A DNA stretch of 64,000 bases from RBG-16-66-20 sp035308765. Its GTDB lineage: Bacteria; Pseudomonadota; Gammaproteobacteria; Burkholderiales; SG8-39. A program made the translations under genes and the position numbers. The stretch spans positions 1-64,000 of the forward strand of contig DATGGA010000008.1 in NCBI GenBank assembly GCA_035308765.1, written 5' to 3'. Within the stretch, counting starts at the first letter, position 1. Every line of letters starts with the position of its first letter. The notes beneath the pieces are model-generated. The model had not been told where the DNA came from, did no database searches, and was given only the letters and a program-made list of their open reading frames with translations. Below, piece after piece: positions 9,051-17,352 of the stretch.

Positions 9051-9251
9051 TCAACCCGAGTACGGCAGCATCGCGCGGACGGCCCGCTTGTTGCTGTCGT
9101 GTACGTTGGTGGTGCCGCGCAGCTGGCGCTTCCTCTTGGTCGACTTCTTGGTGAGGATATGGCGCATGAAAGCCTGCGAGCGCTTGATCGAGCCGCCCGG
9201 GCGCACCTTGAACCGCTTCGCGGCGGACTTCTTCGTCTTCATCTTCGGCAC
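9051..9251 (-). CDS. rpmI: 50S ribosomal protein L35
   Basis: A 66-residue basic protein beginning 'MPKMKTKKSAAKRFKVRPGG' with 'RHILTKKSTKRKRQLRG', the L35 signature. The start is GTG at 9251, preceded by AGGAG seven bases upstream; the internal ATG at codon 4 is too far into the conserved start. It sits between infC (17-base gap) and rplT (10-base gap), the universal order. Confidence 0.97.
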   Translation of the reverse strand: MPKMKTKKSAAKRFKVRPGGSIKRSQAFMRHILTKKSTKRKRQLRGTTNVHDSNKRAVRAMLPYSG

Positions 9252-9268
9252 AGCATTGCTCCTGTTGA

Positions 9269-9892
9269 TTACCCCGCCGTAGCGGGCTTCGCTTCTTCCT
9301 TCTTCTCTTCCTTGGCCGGCTTGGCTTCCTTCGGCGCTTTCGGCGCCGAGGGCTTCCTGGCCTTGACCGGCACCACTTTCTTCTTCGGCGCCAGCACCAT
9401 CACCATCTGCCGGCCCTCGAGGCGGGGAAACTGCTCGATGATCGCAACCGGCTCCAGGTCCTTCCTTACCCGCTCCAGCAACCGCACGCCGAATTCTTGG
9501 TGCGCCATTTCGCGCCCGCGGAAGCGCAGGGTCACCTTCGCCTTGTCGCCTTCCTCGAGGAACTGGACCAGCTTGCCGACCTTGATCTTGTAGTCGCCCT
9601 CATCGGTGCCGGGGCGGAACTTGATTTCCTTGACCTGGATCTGCTTCTGCTTGAGCTTGGCCTCGTGGGCCTTCTTCTGCTCGCGGTAGCGGAACTTGCC
9701 GTAGTCCATCAGCTTGCAGACCGGCGGCACCGCCAGCGGCGCGATCTCTACCAAGTCCACGTTCTGCTCTTCCGCCATTTTCAGGGCGTCCGCGACTGCC
9801 ACTATGCCCAGTTGATCGCCGTTTTCCGCCACGAGCCTCAACTGCGGCGCGGTGATCTCCCCGTTGATGCGTTGCGATCTCTCGAGTGCGAT
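9269..9892 (-). CDS. infC: Translation initiation factor IF-3 (ATC start codon)
   Basis: IF-3 keeps the 30S subunit free and proofreads start-codon choice. The body is standard: 'RINGEITAPQLRLVAENGDQ' at the N-domain, then 'VCKLMDYGKFRYREQKK', and 'GDYKIKVGKLVQFLEEGDKA' in the C-domain. The only canonical in-frame codon (TTG at 9841) would delete the conserved RINGEI segment. Upstream, ATC at 9890-9892 is preceded by AGGAG at nine bases, giving (M)ALERSQRINGE. IF-3 genes classically use AUU/AUC so that IF-3 represses its own synthesis, so this start is expected. The C-terminal Lys/Glu/Ala/Pro-rich tail of about 30 residues makes the protein 207 aa against about 180 in E. coli. It lies 42 bases after thrS. 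Confidence 0.96.
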   Translation of the reverse strand: MALERSQRINGEITAPQLRLVAENGDQLGIVAVADALKMAEEQNVDLVEIAPLAVPPVCKLMDYGKFRYREQKKAHEAKLKQKQIQVKEIKFRPGTDEGDYKIKVGKLVQFLEEGDKAKVTLRFRGREMAHQEFGVRLLERVRKDLEPVAIIEQFPRLEGRQMVMVLAPKKKVVPVKARKPSAPKAPKEAKPAKEEKKEEAKPATAG

Positions 9893-9934
9893 GGGTGAAA
9901 ACTCCTCTTCTCGTCAAAAAAAGCGGCTGTGCCG

Positions 9935-11836
9935 CTACGCGCGCGCCTCGTTGCCGAGGCGCTCGATGAAGGCGTCGAGGGGCATGGCCCCCAGATCCTC
10001 ACCGCCGCGCGTGCGCACAGCCACGCTTCCAGCCTGCTTTTCCTTTTCGCCGACCACCAGTTGGTAGGGCAGCTTTTGCAGGCTATGTTCCCGAATTTTA
10101 TAGGAAATTTTCTCGTTTCGCAAATCGCTTTTGACGCGAAAACCAGCCTCGCGCAGGCGCGCGGCGACCGATTCCGCGTAGGCGGCCTGGTCCCCGGTAA
10201 TGCACAGGACCACAGCCTGCTCCGGGGCCAGCCAGACGGGGAAAGCGCCACCGAAATGCTCGATCAGGATGCCGAGGAACCGTTCCATGGAGCCGACCGT
10301 CGCCCGGTGCAGCATGACCGGGGTCCTGCGGGTGTTGTCGGAGGTGACGTATTCCGCCCCAAGCCGCCCGGGCATGAAGAAATCCACCTGCATGGTGCCG
10401 CACTGCCAGACCCGGCCGATGGCGTCCTTGAGGGAATACTCGATCTTCGGGCCGTAGAAAGCGCCCTCGCCGGGCGAGATTTCATAGTCGCATTTCGATT
10501 CGTTCAATGACTGGATCAGCGCCGCCTCGGCGCGGTCCCACTGCGCGTCCTCGCCGATGCGCTTTTCGGGCCTTGTGGCGATCTTGTAGATGATGTCCGT
10601 GAAGCCGAAGTGCGCGTAGACCTTCTGCAGCAGCGCGGTATAGGCCACGCACTCGGCGAGGATCTGCTCCTCGGTGCAGAAAATGTGGCCGTCGTCCTGC
10701 GTGAAGCCGCGCAGGCGCATCAGGCCGTGCAGCGCACCGCTCGGCTCGTTGCGGTGGCAGGAGCCGAATTCGCCGTAACGCAGCGGCAGGTCGCGGTAGC
10801 TCTTCACGCCTTTGTTGAATATCAGGATGTGGCCCGGGCAGTTCATCGGCTTCACGGCGTAGTCGCGCTTTTCCGACTCGGTGGTGAACATGTTATCGCG
10901 ATAGTTTTCCCAGTGGCCGGTCAGCTCCCACAGGCGGCGATGCAGGATCATCGGCCCGCGCACTTCCAGGTAGCCATTGTCGCGATAAACCCTGCGCATG
11001 TACTGCTCGACTTGCTGCCAGAGGGTCCAGCCCTTGGGATGCCAGAACACCATGCCAGGCGCCTCCTCCTCCATGTGGAAGAGGTCGAGCTGGGTGCCCA
11101 GGCGCCGGTGGTCGCGCTTCTCGGCCTCCTCGAGCATCTTGAGGTAGGCGTCCTGGGCTTCCTTCGATCCCCAGGCGGTGCCGTAGATGCGCTGGAGCAT
11201 CTCGTTCTTCGAGTCGCCGCGCCAGTAGGCGCCCGCGACGCGCATCAGTTTGAAGACCTTCAGCTTGCCGGTCGAAGGCACGTGCGGCCCTCGGCACAGG
11301 TCGACCCAGTCGCCCTGGCCGTAGAGCGAGATCGGCTGGTCCGCCGGGATCGAGGCGATGATCTCGGCCTTGTACTTCTCGCCGATGGAGGAGAAAAACT
11401 TCACCGCCTCGTCGCGCGGCATTTCCTTGCGATGCACGGGGAGATCGCGCCTGGCGATTTCCGACATCTTTTTCTCTATCAGGACCAGGTCTTCAGGGGT
11501 AAACGGCCGCTTGAACGAAAAGTCGTAGTAGAAGCCGTTCTCGATCACCGGCCCGATGGTCACCTGCGCCTCGGGAAACAATTCCTTCACCGCATGCGCG
11601 AGCAGGTGGGCGGTGGAATGGCGCAGGACCCCCACGCCCTCCGGATTCTTCTCCGTGACGATCGCAAGCTCGGCGTCGGACTCGATGCGGTAGCTCGTGT
11701 CGACGAGCCGGCCGTTCACCTTTCCGGCGAGCGCGGCGCGCGCGAGGCCCGCGCCTATGGATTGGGCCACTTCGGCAACGGTGACCGGACCTGGGAAGTC
11801 CTTCACCGCGCCGTCGGGCAATTTAATTTTTATCAA
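9935..11836 (-). CDS. thrS: Threonyl-tRNA synthetase
   Basis: A 633-residue class II synthetase. In order: TGS domain ('IKIKLPDGAVKDFPGPVTVA'), the editing domain with HxxxH in 'HSTAHLLAHAVKELFP', the catalytic core with zinc ligands C in 'MNCPGH', H in 'QDDGHIF' and H in 'LHRATVGS', and the anticodon-binding domain. No ATG is available; the family start M-I-K-I matches a TTG at 11834-11836. That TTG is only five bases beyond the CCA end of tRNA-Val, leaving no room for a Shine-Dalgarno or for the structured autoregulatory leader known in E. coli. Upstream reading in the same frame would run through the tRNA and is not credible. Homology certain; start inferred. Confidence 0.96.
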   Translation of the reverse strand: MIKIKLPDGAVKDFPGPVTVAEVAQSIGAGLARAALAGKVNGRLVDTSYRIESDAELAIVTEKNPEGVGVLRHSTAHLLAHAVKELFPEAQVTIGPVIENGFYYDFSFKRPFTPEDLVLIEKKMSEIARRDLPVHRKEMPRDEAVKFFSSIGEKYKAEIIASIPADQPISLYGQGDWVDLCRGPHVPSTGKLKVFKLMRVAGAYWRGDSKNEMLQRIYGTAWGSKEAQDAYLKMLEEAEKRDHRRLGTQLDLFHMEEEAPGMVFWHPKGWTLWQQVEQYMRRVYRDNGYLEVRGPMILHRRLWELTGHWENYRDNMFTTESEKRDYAVKPMNCPGHILIFNKGVKSYRDLPLRYGEFGSCHRNEPSGALHGLMRLRGFTQDDGHIFCTEEQILAECVAYTALLQKVYAHFGFTDIIYKIATRPEKRIGEDAQWDRAEAALIQSLNESKCDYEISPGEGAFYGPKIEYSLKDAIGRVWQCGTMQVDFFMPGRLGAEYVTSDNTRRTPVMLHRATVGSMERFLGILIEHFGGAFPVWLAPEQAVVLCITGDQAAYAESVAARLREAGFRVKSDLRNEKISYKIREHSLQKLPYQLVVGEKEKQAGSVAVRTRGGEDLGAMPLDAFIERLGNEARA

Positions 11837-11841
11837 GAAGT

Positions 11842-11918
11842 TGGTAGGCGCGATTGGACTCGAACCAACGACCCCTACCATGTCAAGGTAGTGCTCTAAC
11901 CAGCTGAGCTACGCGCCT
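11842..11918 (-). tRNA. tRNA-Val (anticodon GAC)
   Basis: On the minus strand the 77-base gene has acceptor stem AGGCGCG/CGCGCCT, discriminator A and encoded CCA (11842-11844). The anticodon arm CTACC - TTGACAT - GGTAG places GAC at 34-36, and the T-arm is GGTTCGAGTCC. Its 3' end is separated from the thrS start by only five bases, so the two are almost certainly one transcript and tRNA processing would define the 5' end of thrS mRNA. relA ends 23 bases upstream on the same strand. Confidence 0.96.
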
Positions 11919-11941
11919 GCAAAAAGCGGATTTTACAGGAT

Positions 11942-14122
11942 TCATCCCCGCGCCACCCTGATGACCCCGGATACTTCCTTCACGGTCGCGATCGCGCGCC
12001 TGAGCTGCGCGATATCCGACACCTCGAAGCTGAAGCGCATGTGGGCGAGGTCGGCCCGGCTCTGCGTGCGCACTGCGGTAACGTTGATGCGCTCGCGCGC
12101 GAGCGCCTCGCCGATGTCGCGCAGCAATCCCTGGCGGTCGGAAGCGATCACCAGCACATCCACTGAATAGGCGCCTCCGGACTTGCTGCCCCACTGCGCC
12201 TCGATCAGGCGTTCCGGGCTGCGCTCGGCCAGGCGCCTGAAGCTCGGGCAGTCCTCGCGGTGCACCGATATGCCCTTGCCGCGCGTGACGAAACCGCGCA
12301 CCGGGTCCGGCGGCACGGGCTTGCAGCATCTCGCCAGCTGCGTCAGCAGGCGGTCCACGCCGACGATGAGGATGCCGCCGCTTTGCGGAGACTTCGCCTT
12401 GGTTTTCTTCGCCGGCTGAATTTCCGTCTTCGGAACGGAAACCGACCCGGTCAATTCGCGCAATGCCGCCTGCAATTGCCGCAGATTGACCTCGTCGCGG
12501 GCGACCGCGGCGAACAGTTCATCGGGCTTCGCAAAACCGAGCTTCTGCGCCAGCTGCTCGAGGCTGGCCTGCATCGCGCCCTCGCGCCGCTGCTCCTTTT
12601 CCACCGCGGCGCGGCCCTGAGCGACGGTTTCGGCGAGCGACTGCGCGTTGAACCATTGGCGCACCTTGCCGCGCGCGCGGTGGCTCTTCAGGAAACCGAG
12701 CGCCGGGTTCAGCCAGTCCCGTGAAGGACCGACCCCGTGCGGCCCGCCGCCTTTCGCGGCGATGATTTCCACGCGCTGGCCGCTCTCGAGCGGCGTATCC
12801 AGCGGCACCATGTGGCCGTCCACCCTGGCGCCGCGGCAGCGGTGTCCCAGGTCGGTGTGCAGCATGTAGGCGAAATCCACCGCTGTCGCGCCCGAGGGCA
12901 GGTCGATGACCTTGCCCTGGGGGGTGATGACGTAGATGGTGTCGTCGAACGACGCCTTCCTCGTCTTCTCTGCCCAGGTCGCGCTGTCGGCGACTTCGTC
13001 GCGCCAGGCGAGCAGCTCGCGCAGCCAGGCGATCTTGTTGTCGAAAGCGATATCGGTCCTCGCGGGGGCGTGCGTCTTCGACGCTTTCGCGCTCTCTTTG
13101 TAACGCCAGTGCGCCGCGATGCCGAACTCCGCCTGGCGGTGCATTTCCTCGGTGCGGATCTGCACTTCCAGCGTGCGCCCGCCCGGTCCGATCACCGCCG
13201 TGTGCAGCGACTGGTAATTGTTGCCCTTGGGCCGCGAGATGTAGTCGTCGAACTCCTTGGGGATCGGCTCCCACAGGTCGTGCACCACCCCCAGCGCGCT
13301 GTAGCAGTCGGCAGGCGTCGGCACGATCACGCGCAGCGCGCGCACGTCGTGCACGTCGGAGAAGTCGAGCTGCTTGGCGCGCATCTTGTTCCAGATGGAA
13401 TAGATGTGTTTCGGCCGCCCCGTGACCTCGGCCTGCAGGCCGATTTTCTTCAGTTCATTGCCGAGAACTTCCATGGCGCTCGCGATGTACCGTTCTCGCT
13501 CGACGCGCTTCTGGTCCAGCATCTGCGCGATCTTCTTGTAGAGCTCGGGCTCGATGTAGCGGAACGACAGGTCCTCCAGCTCCCACTTGAGCTGCCAGAC
13601 GCCGAGCCGGTTGGCGAGCGGCGAATAGATGTCGAGCGATTCGCGCGCGTAGGCCTTCCTCTCGTCGGAAGGGTTTTTTGCGAACCAGCGCAGGGTCTGG
13701 GTGCGCGAGGCGAGCCTGATCAGCACCACGCGGATGTCCTCCACCATGCCGAGCACCATCTTGCGCAGGATTTCGTTCTGCTCGCCCGCGGAGGCGCGCG
13801 TCAACACGCGCAGCTTGTAGAGCTTTTCGACGCCCGTGGCCAGACCGGCGATCTCCTCGCCGAATTCCGCTTTCAGGCGTTCGGGATCGTCGAGCAGCTT
13901 CGGCGCCGCGAAAAGTACGCCCGCCGCCTGCGCCGCCGGATCGACGCCGATCGACGCGAGGCTCGCCGCCAGGCCGAGCGCGTGCGGCCACACCGGCTCG
14001 CCGGTGGACAGCGTCTGCCCCTCATAGAGCGGCCGGGCGAACGCGTACGCGCGCTCCACGAGCGCGTCTTGTACGCGCCCGTTCGGCGCGTCCTGGGGGC
14101 GTAGCTGTACGACTGAAACCAT
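11942..14122 (-). CDS. relA: RelA-type (p)ppGpp synthetase
   Basis: A 726-residue RelA/SpoT homologue that makes the stringent-response alarmone on stalled ribosomes. In order: an HD domain that keeps 'PHALGLAA' but has 'GVLFAAPKLLDDP' where SpoT has HDxxED, so hydrolase activity should be absent; the synthetase domain with 'KHIYSIWNKMRAKQLDFSDV' and the acidic 'EFDDYIS' typical of monofunctional RelA (bifunctional enzymes have RxKD); TGS at about 400-460; and a C-terminal ACT domain ('VDVLVIASDRQGLLRDIGEA'). The start MVSVVQLRP is chosen because a TACAAT box lies six bases upstream; longer in-frame extension runs into mtfA. The transcript is probably leaderless. Confidence 0.95.
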   Translation of the reverse strand: MVSVVQLRPQDAPNGRVQDALVERAYAFARPLYEGQTLSTGEPVWPHALGLAASLASIGVDPAAQAAGVLFAAPKLLDDPERLKAEFGEEIAGLATGVEKLYKLRVLTRASAGEQNEILRKMVLGMVEDIRVVLIRLASRTQTLRWFAKNPSDERKAYARESLDIYSPLANRLGVWQLKWELEDLSFRYIEPELYKKIAQMLDQKRVERERYIASAMEVLGNELKKIGLQAEVTGRPKHIYSIWNKMRAKQLDFSDVHDVRALRVIVPTPADCYSALGVVHDLWEPIPKEFDDYISRPKGNNYQSLHTAVIGPGGRTLEVQIRTEEMHRQAEFGIAAHWRYKESAKASKTHAPARTDIAFDNKIAWLRELLAWRDEVADSATWAEKTRKASFDDTIYVITPQGKVIDLPSGATAVDFAYMLHTDLGHRCRGARVDGHMVPLDTPLESGQRVEIIAAKGGGPHGVGPSRDWLNPALGFLKSHRARGKVRQWFNAQSLAETVAQGRAAVEKEQRREGAMQASLEQLAQKLGFAKPDELFAAVARDEVNLRQLQAALRELTGSVSVPKTEIQPAKKTKAKSPQSGGILIVGVDRLLTQLARCCKPVPPDPVRGFVTRGKGISVHREDCPSFRRLAERSPERLIEAQWGSKSGGAYSVDVLVIASDRQGLLRDIGEALARERINVTAVRTQSRADLAHMRFSFEVSDIAQLRRAIATVKEVSGVIRVARG

Positions 14123-14127
14123 GCTGC

Positions 14128-14134
14128 TATTGTA
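14128..14134. promoter_or_regulatory. Overlapping divergent -10 boxes of relA (minus) and mtfA (plus)
   Basis: The minus strand reads TACAAT (14134 to 14129) ending six bases before the relA ATG, which would put the transcript start on or next to the start codon. The plus strand reads TATTGT (14128-14133), which would start mtfA mRNA about 25 bases before its ATG. No good -35 hexamer is visible for either. Assigned by motif and position only. Confidence 0.5.
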
Positions 14135-14164
14135 ATGGCGTTGGTTGGTTTGAATGGATGCTCC

Positions 14165-14938
14165 ATGGGCTGGCTCCGCGACTGGAAACGCAAACGCATC
14201 CTCGATCGTCACCGCATCGACGACGCCCTCTGGCGGCGCGCGCAGAAGCACCTCCCCTTCCTGCGCGGCCTGTCGGCGGACGATGCGCGGCGGCTGCGCG
14301 AGCTCGCGGTGCTGTTCCTTGCCGAAAAGCAGCTGACGCCGGTGCGCGGCCTCGAGCTGTCGGATGAAGATCGCGTCGAAATCGCGCTGCAAGCCTGCCT
14401 GCCGGTGCTGGAACTCGGCCTCGACTGGTACGACGGCTGGGTCGGGATCGTGGTGCATCCTTCGGATTTCAAGGTCAAGCGCGCGCAGACCGGGGACGAC
14501 GGCGTGGTGCACGAATGGAACGACGAGCTGGCGGGTGAATCCTGGCCCGGCGGCCCGGTGGTGCTGTCCTGGGAGGCGCTCGACGACTCGGGCTCGGTCG
14601 CCGAGGGCGGCGCAAACGTCGTGATCCACGAGTTTGCGCACAAGCTCGACATGATGAGCGGCGAGGCAGACGGCGTACCGCCGCTGCCCTCGCGCAGGGC
14701 AAGGGAGCAGTGGATCGAGGTGTTCAACGCCGAATTCGACCGCTTCTGCGCCGACGTGGACCGCGGCAGGGAAACCTTCCTCGACCCCTACGCGGCGGAG
14801 CACGAGGCGGAATTCTTCGCCGTCGCGAGCGAGGCCTTCTTCGAATCGCCCAATGCGCTGAAGCGGGATTTGCCGCGGCTCTACGATCTGTTCATGGGGT
14901 TCTACCGGCAGGATCCCGCGAAACGGCTGGACGCGTGA
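14165..14938 (+). CDS. mtfA: MtfA-like zinc-dependent peptidase (M90 family)
   Basis: The metallopeptidase family of MtfA, which in E. coli binds the repressor Mlc and cleaves aminopeptidase substrates. The zinc site 'VIHEFAHKLDMMSG' (HExxH) and the downstream glutamate region 'EHEAEFFAVASEAFFE' are both present, as is 'LSWEALDDSG' ahead of the site. I start at MGWLRDWKRKR (257 aa); an upstream in-frame ATG at 14135 adds ten unlikely residues and would overlap the promoter. It reads divergently from relA and overlaps the next gene by four bases, so the two form an operon. Confidence 0.88.
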   Translation: MGWLRDWKRKRILDRHRIDDALWRRAQKHLPFLRGLSADDARRLRELAVLFLAEKQLTPVRGLELSDEDRVEIALQACLPVLELGLDWYDGWVGIVVHPSDFKVKRAQTGDDGVVHEWNDELAGESWPGGPVVLSWEALDDSGSVAEGGANVVIHEFAHKLDMMSGEADGVPPLPSRRAREQWIEVFNAEFDRFCADVDRGRETFLDPYAAEHEAEFFAVASEAFFESPNALKRDLPRLYDLFMGFYRQDPAKRLDA

Positions 14939-15390
14939 AGACCCTGCTCATCGTCTATCACACCGGCGGCGTGAAGACCGCGAAGATGGCCGAGGCGGTG
15001 GAGCGCGGCGCGCGCGCCGAAGCCGGCGTGAACGTCGTCGTCAAGCGCTGCGCCGAGGCGGGGCCCGATGACGTGCTGGCGGCCGACGCGCTGATCCTCG
15101 GCACGCCGGAGAATTTCGGCTACATGTCGGGGATGATGAAGGACTTCCTCGAGCGCGTGTTCTACCCCTGCGAGGGCAAGGTGAGCGGCCGGCCCTACGC
15201 CCTCTTCGTCGGCGCCGGGCAGGACGGCTCGGGCGCGGTGAATTCCGTGGAGAGGATCGTGACCGGCCTGAGATTGGAAAAGAAATCAGAACCGGTGATC
15301 GGATTGAAAGAGCTTACGCCCGAAGTTCTCTCCAGATGCGAAGAGCTCGGCGCGGCATTCGCCGCCGCGCTCGCACTCGGCGTCTTCTAA
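14935..15390 (+). CDS. Flavodoxin-like / NAD(P)H-dependent FMN reductase family protein
   Basis: A 151-residue flavodoxin fold. The P-loop-like FMN phosphate site appears as 'IVYHTGGVKTAKMAEAVERG' directly after the first strand. 'ALILGTPENFGYMSGMMKDF' matches the second FMN-contact loop of the WrbA/flavodoxin-like group. It probably mediates electron transfer or quinone reduction; substrate unknown. The GTG start at 14935 overlaps the mtfA stop (GTGA), so the genes are translationally coupled. It converges on the REC-MBL gene with a palindrome between them. Confidence 0.8.
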   Translation: MKTLLIVYHTGGVKTAKMAEAVERGARAEAGVNVVVKRCAEAGPDDVLAADALILGTPENFGYMSGMMKDFLERVFYPCEGKVSGRPYALFVGAGQDGSGAVNSVERIVTGLRLEKKSEPVIGLKELTPEVLSRCEELGAAFAAALALGVF

Positions 15391-15415
15391 AAAATCGGGG
15401 TCAGGAACCGATTTT
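15391..15415. repeat. Palindromic intergenic element, bidirectional terminator or REP-like
   Basis: AAAATCGG (15391-15398) and CCGATTTT (15408-15415) form a perfect 8-bp stem with a nine-base loop. It starts at the stop codon of the flavodoxin-like gene and ends two bases before the stop of the convergent REC-MBL gene. A-tracts and T-tracts on both flanks let it act as a terminator on either strand. I recall very similar palindromes scattered in betaproteobacterial genomes, so a REP-like origin is possible; that is memory, not a search. Confidence 0.6.
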
Positions 15416-15417
15416 CC

Positions 15418-16638
15418 TTATAGCACCAGGTCCTCACCCTCGGCGGGCGCTTCGCAGAGCACCTTCGAGCCGAGCCGCACCAGTTCCGCGCGGGTTTCAT
15501 CGAGCTTGGCGTCGATGTCGGTGTCGGTCTGGTCGGGATCGTGGTGGAACAGGTGCAGGCGCTTGACCTCGGCGCGCGCGGCAAAATCGGCCACCTGGCT
15601 GACGCAGGAATGGCCCCAGTCCACCTTGGAGTGGTATTCGTGGTCGCGATAGGTGGTATCGGTGATCAGGACATCGGCGCCATGAACGAATTCTGCCAGC
15701 CGCTCTACATAGCGCGCGTCGTGGCGCGGATTGGTCGGCAGGTAGAGCTCGTTGTCGGTGATGTAGCAGATGGTGCGCTCGCGGCAGCGCAGCTTGTAGC
15801 CCAGGCAGTAGCCCGGATGGCGCAGCAGCATGGTGTCGATCTGCACCGCGCCGAAGTCGAGGTGTTCCTCGCGCAGGTCGCGGAACACGATGCGGGCGCC
15901 GAACTCGCGGATGGTGACCGGGAAATAGACGCTTTCCATCTGCGCGCTGATGGCGCGTTCGATGGTGAGGTCTCCCTGGTAGGGGCCGTGGATCTCGATC
16001 TGGTTGCCGCGCAGGTAGAGCGGGGCGAAGAACGGCACCGTGTTGATGTGGTCCCAGTGCGTGTGGGAAATGAACACGCGCGCGGAAAACCGTTCCGAGG
16101 CGTGCGTCATGACGCGGTCCGACAGCTTCTTGATCCCCGAGCCGCAGTCGAAGACGTAAAGCGGCTCGCCGCCGCCGATCTCCACGCTGACGCAGGGCGT
16201 GTTGCCGCCATAGCGCGTGTAGGCGGGGCCAGGCACGGGGAGCGTGCCGTGCACGCCCCAGTAGTGCACCACGACCCGGTTGGAGATGAATTCGTCGACC
16301 GACTGCATGAAGGTTTCGCGGTTGATCGGCTTGGTGATGTAGCCGTCCGCGCCCATCTCCTTCGCGCGCCGCCGGTCGAAGTCGTAGCTCTTGGCCGACA
16401 GGATCAGGATCTTCATGCCGGCCAGCACCGGCTTCGCGCGAAGCTCGCGCATCAGCTCGAAGCCGTCCATCACCGGCATCATCACGTCGGTGATGACGCA
16501 GTCGGGCATCGCTTCGGGGATGTCCTTGAGCGCGCCCATGCTGGACGCGCGCACGACCACCTCGTGTCCCGCGTCTGTCAGCAGGCGCGACACGAGCGCC
16601 AGCGTGTCGGGGTCGTCGTCTACGATGAAGAATTTCAT
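15418..16638 (-). CDS. Response regulator receiver domain fused to a metallo-beta-lactamase-fold hydrolase
   Basis: A 406-residue two-domain protein. Residues 1-115 form a CheY-like receiver: acidic pocket 'FIVDDDPDT', phospho-acceptor D51 in 'VITDVMMP', switch Ser in 'ILSAKS' and Lys103 in 'YITKP'. Residues about 125-400 form an MBL fold with the metal motif 'SHTHWDH' (H192, H194, D196, H197), a GGNTP motif and 'ITDTTYRDHEY'. The architecture suggests a phosphorylation-controlled hydrolase, with nucleic acid or cyclic nucleotide among possible substrates. I start at MKFF, where the receiver fold begins; a TATCAT box 21 bases upstream overlaps an alternative ATG at 16665. No histidine kinase is adjacent. 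Confidence 0.88.
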   Translation of the reverse strand: MKFFIVDDDPDTLALVSRLLTDAGHEVVVRASSMGALKDIPEAMPDCVITDVMMPVMDGFELMRELRAKPVLAGMKILILSAKSYDFDRRRAKEMGADGYITKPINRETFMQSVDEFISNRVVVHYWGVHGTLPVPGPAYTRYGGNTPCVSVEIGGGEPLYVFDCGSGIKKLSDRVMTHASERFSARVFISHTHWDHINTVPFFAPLYLRGNQIEIHGPYQGDLTIERAISAQMESVYFPVTIREFGARIVFRDLREEHLDFGAVQIDTMLLRHPGYCLGYKLRCRERTICYITDNELYLPTNPRHDARYVERLAEFVHGADVLITDTTYRDHEYHSKVDWGHSCVSQVADFAARAEVKRLHLFHHDPDQTDTDIDAKLDETRAELVRLGSKVLCEAPAEGEDLVL

Positions 16639-16689
16639 GCCAGGGTGGATGTTAGCAGTCGCCATGATAGCGGCAATGCCATCGCGGAG

Positions 16690-17352
16690 TCAGGCCGCGT
16701 ACCAAAGCACCGCGATGAAGTGGCATGCGGTGCCCGCGACCACGAACAGGTGCCACACGAAGTGGAAGTACCTGATCCGTTCGGCAAGGAAGAACGCGGC
16801 ACCCGCCGTGTAGGCGATGCCGCCCGCGACCAGCCAGAAAATGCCCCACCCGGGGACGAGGACCCACACCTTGTCGGCCGCAATGACGACCAGCCAGCCC
16901 ATCGCGATGTAGACGAATGTCGAGACCGTGTTGTACCGGACGCCGCCGAACGCCTTCAGCACGATGCCGGCGGCGGCCATGCTCCAGACCAGCCCGAACA
17001 GGATCCAGCCCCAGGTACCGTGCAGCACGCCAAGCGTGAATGGCGTGTAAGTGCCGGCGATCAGCAGGAAGATCGCCGAATGATCCAGCACCTGGAAGAT
17101 CCGCTTGGCGCGACTCTGCCGGAAGGCATGGAACAGCATCGACGTGGAATACAGCAGCACCATCGTGATCCCGAACACTGTTGCACCCACGACTTCCACC
17201 GTGTCCCCGCGCCTCAGCGTGGCGACGACCAGAACCGGGAATCCGGCCAGCACCAGCAGCAGTCCGACGCCGTGGCTTACGCTGTTCGCGATCTCCTCGC
17301 CGGGCGACTGCGGCCGCTCGTGAAAGACAATGGGATCGTCCAGGTTCAGCAT
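16690..17352 (-). CDS. Hemolysin III (TrhA/YqfA) family membrane protein
   Basis: A 220-residue, seven-helix membrane protein of the PAQR/hemolysin III superfamily. Diagnostic residues: 'EEIANSVSHGVGLLLVLAG' with its conserved Glu and His, 'LYSTSMLFHAF', 'LDHSAIFLLIAGTYTPFTL' and the late histidines in 'FHFVWHLFVVAGTACHFIAV', which resemble the zinc site of PAQR receptors. E. coli TrhA relates to membrane-fluidity homeostasis; toxin activity should not be assumed from the old name. I start at MLNLDDPIVF. It overlaps the end of the preceding exported-protein gene by seven bases. Confidence 0.88.
   Translation of the reverse strand: MLNLDDPIVFHERPQSPGEEIANSVSHGVGLLLVLAGFPVLVVATLRRGDTVEVVGATVFGITMVLLYSTSMLFHAFRQSRAKRIFQVLDHSAIFLLIAGTYTPFTLGVLHGTWGWILFGLVWSMAAAGIVLKAFGGVRYNTVSTFVYIAMGWLVVIAADKVWVLVPGWGIFWLVAGGIAYTAGAAFFLAERIRYFHFVWHLFVVAGTACHFIAVLWYAA

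Noticed and set aside
11837..11881. N-terminal extension of ThrRS reading MVGVVGSSPIAPTNF
   Set aside because: It is translation of tRNA-Val in one frame; the tRNA fold and ThrRS homology place the start at 11836.
11942..14122. SpoT-type bifunctional hydrolase/synthetase
   Set aside because: The HD hydrolase motif is lost (GVLFAAPKL) and the synthetase has EFDDYIS, as in monofunctional RelA.
16690..17352. Hemolysin toxin
   Set aside because: The hemolysin III name is historical; the sequence is a PAQR-like membrane protein with a metal site and no toxin features.
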